From: Holosporales bacterium
Lineage (GTDB): Bacteria; Pseudomonadota; Alphaproteobacteria; BNTO01
Length of the DNA stretch: 11,565 bases
Assembly (NCBI GenBank): GCA_031273545.1
Contig: JAISRQ010000139.1
Location: 1-11,565 of the forward strand
Direction of reading: 5' to 3'
Shown here: positions 1 through 9,000 of the stretch, piece by piece
Numbering within the stretch: position 1 is the stretch's first letter
Layout of the letters: each line of letters begins with the position of its first letter
Translations under genes and position numbers: made by a program
Notes under the pieces: model-generated
Database searches by the model: none
What the model saw: only the letters and a program-made list of their open reading frames with translations
What the model was told of the DNA's origin: nothing

Positions 1-14
1 CGCTCTTCCGATCT
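1..14. other. Sequencing adapter remnant at contig end
   Basis: The first 14 bases, CGCTCTTCCGATCT, are identical to the 3' end of the Illumina TruSeq read-1 adapter, recognised from memory. They sit exactly at the edge of the window, where an untrimmed read end would be. They are in frame with the giant gene (codons for Leu-Phe-Arg-Ser) only by chance and should not be counted as protein. Biological sequence most likely begins at base 15. Confidence 0.88.
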
Positions 15-3000
15 ACATGCTACCAATCCGAAAAGACTCATATTAAAATACTAAAGCACATTCACGATATACGGTGCTACCTTACTTACATGGGCAATGA
101 TGGCGCGAACTCGTTTGCGTTTTTTGATATGTGGGATGAGACAGTGATTCCCCCTGTTAACAGAATTGTACCCATTCTAAATACGTTGACGGATGCCTGT
201 AAGTTGTACCCAACATTTAAGAACAGTGAGGGCCAAGACAATGGCAAGAAAATATATGAAGGAAATTATCAAACATTTTCGGAAAAACTTGGAAGTGTAC
301 TTAACTTATTCAAAGCAATTGTGGGTATTGAATTTGATGATGATAATTATTGGAGTGAGAAAAGCCTATCCTACACACCAGATCTATGGAACGAAATAAT
401 TTCGGAAATAAGGGCAATCAACGCCGAAGTAGGTAATTTAGTAACAAAAATTACGGCCACAAAGGATTGCGTGATTCCATCTGTTGCGTCTGCGATAAGT
501 GCGCTAAGTGTCGCGATTGATGATCTTTTGACGAATCTCAACGGGCGCAAAATCTGTTCTCATATTGATATGAGTGTCCTTTCCTTGCCAAACGTTGCTT
601 ATCAAAAATATTTGGATAATTTATCGGATAGTTCTTTGCAAAAGTTGAGCGGGGGAGTGAATTTTTCAGCTTTGTTCAGCCTGACAAATTTAGCTGACGG
701 TGTTAACTTGACCGAGCTGACAAAATTATTCGAGGACCCATGTGCAAGTAGTGGGAAGGATTATTGTCTTCCTGCTGCAAAGTATATAATCAAAATACAT
801 GAAAAAATCCTTACGTATAAAGCTCAGATTGATGTGAAATGTATAGTACAAAAAGTTATTGATTCACATACTGGCTATATTAATAACAAAAATATTAAGA
901 ATTATTTATCTAATATGTTAAACGCTCTTACTGGGCAGAATGATCACAACTACTCTGATTTGCCAGCAATTACGCACCGCTATGGTACGTGTGCGCAATT
1001 GCTTGAATCAATTGAAGAAATCGCACATTTAGTACCAATTATCCACGACTACGCACAACATTTTATTATTTTTGATTTATCTCTCGCAGCGAATGAAGAC
1101 AAATTTGATAGACTTCTTGAATGTATGAACGAATTACTTGTCCTTTTTAAAGAAAAGAATTGTGATACTTGTAATTCGGAAAAGAGTAGATTTAATAACA
1201 TTAGTACGAATCTAACAAATTTAATTAGAGCCTTAACAGATTTAAAAACAGACATACACGCGAATCAACATGCAAAAGTAATTGTCCCGTTAGCACAGTC
1301 GTTAGCGGAAATTCGTCGTGCAACGATGTCAATCATGGACGCAAGTTTTTCAGGTAATTTGACAGCGTTATATGCAGCCTTAGAGACGCATAAGTTTGGT
1401 ATGACGAATGGTTTCTTGGACGAGGTTTCGTTTTTAAAAGATGTGTTAAATTCTGTTCTAATTGATCAAAGTGAATTATATAAACTAGACACACTCCCTA
1501 CATTTGAATCAACTACCTCAACAATTAAATCGTATGTTAAATCGCTTCATGAATTTATTAGAGAAGAAATCGATTATATTTTTAAAAGCGTTAGGTTAAT
1601 GGCACAACAAACTGTAGAGCATTATGATGGTGACACGGCAAGAATATTGGAATCCGTGATAGGAATGTTGCCACATTGGAAGGCGGCGCTGCTCGAGTTT
1701 GCAAATGAAAACAATGTACCAGAGCTTGTGGCTTGCGCGCATGACATCGATTCTATGTGCGGTCCACTTAATCAATGGTTGATTTCTGTAAATAACCCGG
1801 CGTGTATTGCTGAAATAAATCGAAATTTGTACGCAATACAGATAGGATTATTGAATTTTGCAAAGTCTGATTCTTCCTCTGACGATGACGTTTTTCCGGA
1901 TTTAAGCGAGCTTCGTATTCAGAGTACAAATTACGAAATAACTAAACTTTTAGATTATTTTGCCAAACGATTTATAGGACAAGGCGCCTTGCCTGACGTG
2001 ATCCCGACCGCTTTGCCCGCGACTATCAATAACGTGTTAGACGCATTTGCGGAGCTTCCGAAGGTAATTTACGAAAAGCGGCTTACTTATCGCGGGTCTG
2101 GAGAAGTGCCGCAGTGGGTAACCCGTTTGAAGAGTTTTCAGCACGACGCATTCCTTTTTTGGCGAGGGTTGTGTGCGGTGGGAATGAATCAATTTTGCGG
2201 GCATGACGAGTACAAATATGCGTTGGAAATAGTAGAAAATCGCTCGTTTGAACAATTGAATTTGGATATAAATTCCGCAATAAAAGAGTATGAAATGGCA
2301 GTGCATGAGAGCTCATGTGAGGTGCGGAAGAGGTTGTTTGATGCGGCAGAAAGATTGAACTTTTTGCTTAAAAAAATAAAGTCTTTGTATAAAGGAAGTG
2401 AAACGTTTGATGCATACTTGGTAAGAATTGAATCGTCTCTTGCGTCTGCAGAATCAAGCCAAAATCCAACGACACAGCTTGACTATGTTGAGGAGACGTT
2501 GGCGCTGTTGAATATATTTATTGATCCTTCTGGTATTTCGCCGGATGGCAGCCAACCAAAACTCATGCTGCAAGAGACGTTATTGAACGAAAATCTTTGC
2601 CAAGTTGCGCACTGGTTTTTCGGATTGGCTAGCGAAAGCGCATGGGAAGATGCGACAGCGCGTCCAAATTTGGGGGCATTATTTCAATTGCTTTCGAATA
2701 ATTTGCGACTGTTGGCGCCCACAGGAACGGGTTCAATGTGCGACGTATGTGTTGTAGGTGTGTGGGATTTTTTTGAAACATATATGGCAACTATCCATAA
2801 TATTTGTGATTATTGTTCAAAAATAGCTGAGCTGTGTGCGGTGTGCCATCCATGTAAAAAGATGGCCGCGAGTACGTTTGCTGTTGCTAAAATTACGAAA
2901 GATCTTGTTGAATACAGCGCAAATTTTCCGAATTATGGCACAATCAACAACGTCGTTGAGGCTTTGAAATGTATGCCGGAAATTCCGGAAAGTACACTAT

Positions 3001-6000
3001 CTTGTGATGACGTTGCCACTGTAAATAGTTTGTGTACGACTTTATTAAAGGAACTTCATATCGCTGTGGCTGTTCCAGAGTCACCTCAAACAAGCATTCC
3101 AAGCGAAGGTGGGTGCAATATTATAGAGACTGCTTGTACTCGGATATGCAACGATATCGTAAAAATTGTAGATAAAATGGAACTTGTAAAATATCAATCG
3201 CAAGCTCCGCCAACTGACACATGGGAGTCTATTGACGTGCTGGCAAATGAGTTCGCCATTTTTTTAACAAAAGTCACCTCGCTTTTTTCTAAAATCGCTT
3301 ACTGTGAGGTGTGTGATCGTACAGTTATCGCCTTTATTATTGATAAAATAAAAGAGCAAATTTTCAAATTATTAGATTGTATTTTGTGGATAAAAGAACA
3401 GTGGAATCAGTATCAAGATTACAACGGAAACACAGAATTCCTTAATAGCCTGTCACATTTTTATAATATACAAGGTGCGATTGATGCGTATATTAGGAGC
3501 AATGAATACGGTACTGAGGTTGCAGAGCTGGTGGACAGACTTGCAGAGTGGGGTGGGTACTTGAGCAAATTCACCACGATTGCCGACTTAGAATCGGACA
3601 CATTTATCGAATCAACAATTAAATATAGTTGGACCAGTCAAACATTCCTTACTCCGACGCGCGACTTTATATTTGCTTACGTTAATGAAAAGATAATTGA
3701 GATTCCAAGTATAAACGCGATGACACTTCGCTATATCAAGGGAGTTCTTAACGATATTGTTACAAACTTTGATTGTAATACAGCCAAACTTACCAGACGT
3801 TTAACGGAAATATCACACGTCTTTTCAAAATTTATAGAAGAGGTATCTAAGACACAATTAGCAAAAGAAAATGGAATTTCAGTAGATATGCCCTTTACAT
3901 TTACGCGAGGATTTTCCAAAGTTATAGCCATTTTTGATGAAATTATTCGCGACTTAAATAGTAAGCCATCGCGTTGTAACACGCGCGTAAACGTGCTCGG
4001 GGAAGTTGAGGATATGCTTTTAACGTTACGGGACCAAAAAACGTCGATTGGAGAATTGTGTCGTAGCTATTCCGATGCTGAGACCAACCAAGGTACAATA
4101 CATCTTTTTACGGAAATAATGAATAAGATAAATAGTTTAACTAAGGAATCGTCAACGTTAAGTATTCCAACTGCTATTTGTTTAGAAGCTGAAGTAAAAT
4201 TAAGCAAGATTAATAGTATCTTACGGGAAATATTAAATAACAGTTTTGATATAATCCATAATACTGACTGGCCTAGAGTTGACCCAGGAGTTGTGATCGA
4301 TTACCAAAGTTACCTTAGACTTCTGCACCAAAAATTTATCAACCTTTTATTCAATCCAAAAACGTGCAGCGTATGCGATTCGCCCACAAACGACGCCTAT
4401 GCAGCGGAACGCGATGGCATTATTCGAAACATTGCAAAGAATATATTAGATATGCATGATAAATTAGATGCTGTTCGCGAAGTGGTTAGGGCAAAGGAGC
4501 TTTCTGTTGTTGCTTCATTTTGTGTTGGATTATCTGACTTTTTTAGTAAAAAGGTCCAAGACAAGAGCACGCGAGATGTTAATGCTTTTGCTAGATTAGT
4601 TGACCTTTTGAAGGTGCAAGAGGTTCAGTCATGGCTCGCTCAGAGAAGTGCCGAGGTAGATGTCTTGGCAGCAAACTCGGCTTTTCGCGCACTTAATGAG
4701 TACATAATTTCGGCGAAGAACACCTTTAGCGAGTACTTCACATACGTCGCGCCAGAGGGCGACATTAATTTGTATTATGGCATTTTGTGCGAGTCGTTCG
4801 ATTCAATCCACAAAAGCTTAGTTGCTGCGATAGGGTCGTACGAAAATGAACAAGAATTCGTTGAAGTCGCGAATGGTTTCTTCGCAGTAGTATCAGAGTT
4901 ACAAGCGGCGTTGCTGCTTACTTTGGGGGAACGATGTGAGTTATTTTACAATATTTACGATAATAGTTCATCAAATATTGTGGGACTGTTACGTCATATT
5001 GGCGAGATACTTGATGAAGCTGGCACTTGGGTCTACGTTGAGCCCACTTTGGATGTAAGCAAGTATGTTTCTGCATATCAAAAAATGCAGCATTTAGCCG
5101 TAAACTTGCAGAAAATTGATGAACATTTAAGCGGCACATGGGGGAGCATATCTATCTATTCAGAAATATTTATGCAAAATGCAGGGACTTTAATAGAACA
5201 ATTTGATTATATTGTAAGAGAATTATCTGCAAAACTTGGAATATCTCCAACTCCGGAAATATCAGATTCGCTCTGTGGCGCTGCGGAACTGGTAACACGC
5301 TATAATTTTTGGCTAGATAAAATTATTACGCATTTAAAAAGTATTGTATGTAAAGTAGAAGCGAATTACGACGTAGTGATTCCCGATACTGTGCTTTCGT
5401 ATGTAGTTCAAATCCCGCAATTAGAAAACATTGTATTAGAAACAGATGATCACGAACTGGAGTTGATCGGGCGCGATTCCTTGCCTTTGATCGCACATTT
5501 TAAGGAGGTCGTGTCGCAGATAGCGTGTGTTTTACGTGGAAAGTGTTGTGCGCCTGAGTCTTACTTTTATAGCGAATTTTCGCATGAATTTTACAAACTA
5601 CTGTATTTCTTTAAAACTTTAAAAAGTGATTCTATAACGAATATTGATGAAATAGTTGCATGTATTGATGATATCAAGCCTGTTCCATACGTCGCACACG
5701 AGATTCCATTCGCGTTGTTAAATCAGTTCAAAGCGCTCACTTCAAAATTCGCAAACGTTCCCTTTCCAGCTAATGTAGAGGAACCGCACAACGCTGCGCG
5801 CAAATTCACCGAATTACGCAGGATAAAAGAATACATCAATAGTATTAATCATCACTTACACATTTTTGCGCAAAAATTGAGCCAAGAAACATTAAAGTAC
5901 GAGCCGGATATGATCCGCTTCTTTGACGCATTTCAGTCTTTTGGCAGAGTAATGCTCGTCTCGCTCCCTCAAGAAAAACTTCCGTGCAATAGTTCTGATG

Positions 6001-9000
6001 ATTATATGTTTGCCGAGCCATTTAACACGTTCTGCTGTGAACTGCAAGGCATCGTCGCGTTGTTACACAATTGGCGCTGCTGTGTTAATGATGCGAATAA
6101 AATGATTGCGTTGTTGAATTCTTTCGAGGGCCTACAACTTGAAATAAAAAAAGTATTGAAAAATAATATTGATAATACTCTTTCATTTGATCCGTTGTTT
6201 TCTAATTTACTAAATGTATTTAACAGCATAAAATCGCATACTTTGTCATTTGATTCGTTTGTTAATGGAGTAAAGAACGACCTACAAAGCTTCACGCAGT
6301 CAATTCCTTCGCCAAGTTATAATGTGTCTCCTTGTGAAACTTTGTCGTTCGTTGTACACAAAAGCAGAGTAATTATGTGGGAAATATCTAAATATTTTGA
6401 AGAAATATTAAATTATTGGGGGAGTCACAATCCCACATACGCTGATGATTTATACCAAGTACTTGTTGCTTTATCTAATGTTGTAATAGATATACGTACA
6501 AACTTGCGAGATATATTTAGTAAACCGCTTGGACATTTTTCTTCATGTTCTACTTGTATTTTTCCCTCTTCAGAGGCAATCACAGACCTTTGCGAAAGCT
6601 TACACGGACAAAACCTCACAAAGCTCGCCTCATTTTTCTTTTCTTTGCGTAACGCTAACGTTCTCGCGAATCAATTTTCTTTAACATCCGTCCTTCAGCA
6701 ATTTAACGACGCGGCCGCATCGTGTGTTCCTATTCCGTTAGCTCAAGTAATAATAAATGAGACACCTTCCGACGCGGGGACACAGTACAATATAACGAAT
6801 ACAACAAAGGCGGACGATTTGCTTCTTGCCTGGCACGAAGGCCTTTGCTACGTTGAGGCAAAATACCAAGCAACCCAGTTTAATGGCAACAATTTTGTGA
6901 ACAGCATAGGGACGTTTGCTGACTCATTATGCGACCGTGTAAGAACACTTCGCACTCAACTCGCGCCGCCTTTGCCGGGGGGGTTCAATTTTGAGTCCAT
7001 GCCGATGTCAAAATCAGACTCCATCTCGGCGATGTCCGCGCTTGTTCTCGAATTTATCCAGAAAATTTGCGTAAATGCGCGCACATTTTTTGAGAATTAC
7101 TTCGCGCAGTCGTATTCGTTGAACCCAGTTGTTGAAGAGACAATTTCACAAATGTTGCGCTTTTGCGATTATTTTGTCGCGTTGTTTACTGATCCAACAT
7201 TCGAAAGCCAATATTCATTTTCTGTGGAGACGTACCCTGAGGTGGCGTTTCAATTTTGGGCGCTATCAGAGTACTTGCGTGGTGCTTTTGCGGGCTATGA
7301 GTCGAGGTGTTGCGAAAATAACAGGGCGAGCGGCGTTCAGCGCGCATTTACGAAGCTGACGGAAGAAATCAGTTTGATGGCGGACACGTTTGAGGACAAT
7401 TCCATTGATGGACAAAATTACATTGCTGCAATCGGGGTATTTGCTAATTCACTCCGCGGATTTTCTACACAACTTGACTCGGTTGTCTTCAGCCTTGTTG
7501 CCCCCCCCATTGACGGTGTCCTTTGTCACTACAACTCTGGGTTGATTGCGGCATGTAAGGATGGGCTTGAGGAGCAATGTACTAATATTCACAATATATC
7601 TTTAAGTGTGGACAGTGGGGTGAGCACTGTCGCATTGCAGGAAGCTTGGGCTCAAAATATGTCCGCAGACGGCGAGAATCTTGTTTCGTTTGCACGCATG
7701 TTTTACGCCTTAAAAGGTGCCCCCAATTCTTTATATAAAAGTTTAGAATCTATTATCGTCTACACTCTAAGTTCACTTCACGTGAAACATTCCCAAACAG
7801 AAATAAAGTATTTGCAGCAAATAAAAGAGACATTGGAGAAAATTAAAACAAGCTTGCAGCGATTTGGGTACGACAAGGGGCGTGCATGCAATTTGGATAA
7901 ATATGTATTGATCATTCGTGATGTTGAACAAGAATTTGACACATTGGCTCTGAAAATGAATGATGTAATTGATAATATAAGGTTGCGGTTTTGGATGCCG
8001 TACGCATTGCACATGCGCAATTTATGTAATTTTATTGAGAAATTTACACAGGAATTAGGGCGATTCGCAAATATAGAGCTCATAAATGATGAGCTACTGG
8101 ATGCTGATAAGTATTCTAATTATGGTAAATTAGTAGGACATCTTATCAATATTTACAATATAATTAGCGGGATAACTCCTGTTTCTATTGGTGAACTTTT
8201 AGAAAACGACACGGACGTAGCAGCAGATACCGTAACCTACATGGACGATTTTGGCACATTTGTGTCTGGGCTCCAGTCTTCCACAATCATATATAATTTG
8301 CAGGGGATCCAGGACATATTTGGTATAAACGCTAGCACTCCTGGTAGTCAAAGTGTGGTAATTGTTTCGCCTATTCAGAGCATACAAGATGACATCCAAA
8401 GTATATTGGGTTATTTGTCTTCCCAATTAACACACCTAGATAGTCTTGCGCGTATAAATGCAGGACTAGGGCATCGCCCCACACTTGATTGGCTGGAAAA
8501 GATAAGTTTGATATTACGACAAAACGGGATTCTTGCAAAAAATATTGCAAATATGTTTGATGCATATTCGTTTGTATCGGACAAGTTTTACGCGGATATG
8601 CCGAAAATAGAGAAATATGCGCTTGGTGTTTTATCTAAATTTGACAATATATCCGCAAAGATTAAAGAGTTATCTCTTATGTTTGATATTGAGCGTTGTG
8701 ACTCTCTTATTGAGACATACGCGACACGTTTAGCTCCACAAATGCAAAAACTTGAACATATACTTGAGGCATTAACCGGAGACACAACCAACTGGAATGA
8801 CTCTATTTGGAACAAGTTGGACGCAGATGTGGACGCCGGCAACAGAAGCGTAAAACTTTTATTACAGGACATAACGCAGCTGTTTGGGACGCTTGCCACC
8901 AATGTATCTGATCATTATGGCCATTTGGAAGATAAAGAAACTTATTGTCTTGCTGGAATAATCGAGCCGTCACTTGAGCCAATTATCGAAAAGCTGAGTG

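Noticed and set aside
90..92. First in-frame ATG as the start of the giant gene
   Set aside because: The frame is open upstream to the window edge with similar-looking residues, there is no clear ribosome site or promoter before it, and the upstream edge is an adapter-bearing contig end. The true start is most likely outside the window.
193..399. A 68-codon + strand frame with ATG and stop
   Set aside because: It lies wholly inside the giant frame in another phase. Its product (many Lys, Met and Ile, with no pattern) looks like a shadow translation.
6711..6720. GCGGCCGC (NotI site) as a cloning scar or vector junction
   Set aside because: The reading frame and protein pattern run through without change and no vector sequence flanks it. 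A single such site can occur by chance.
7778..8083. Overlapping 101- and 79-codon frames on the - strand
   Set aside because: Two different antisense phases are open over the same bases, which is expected from AT-rich coding sequence on the other strand. Neither product shows domain-like character.
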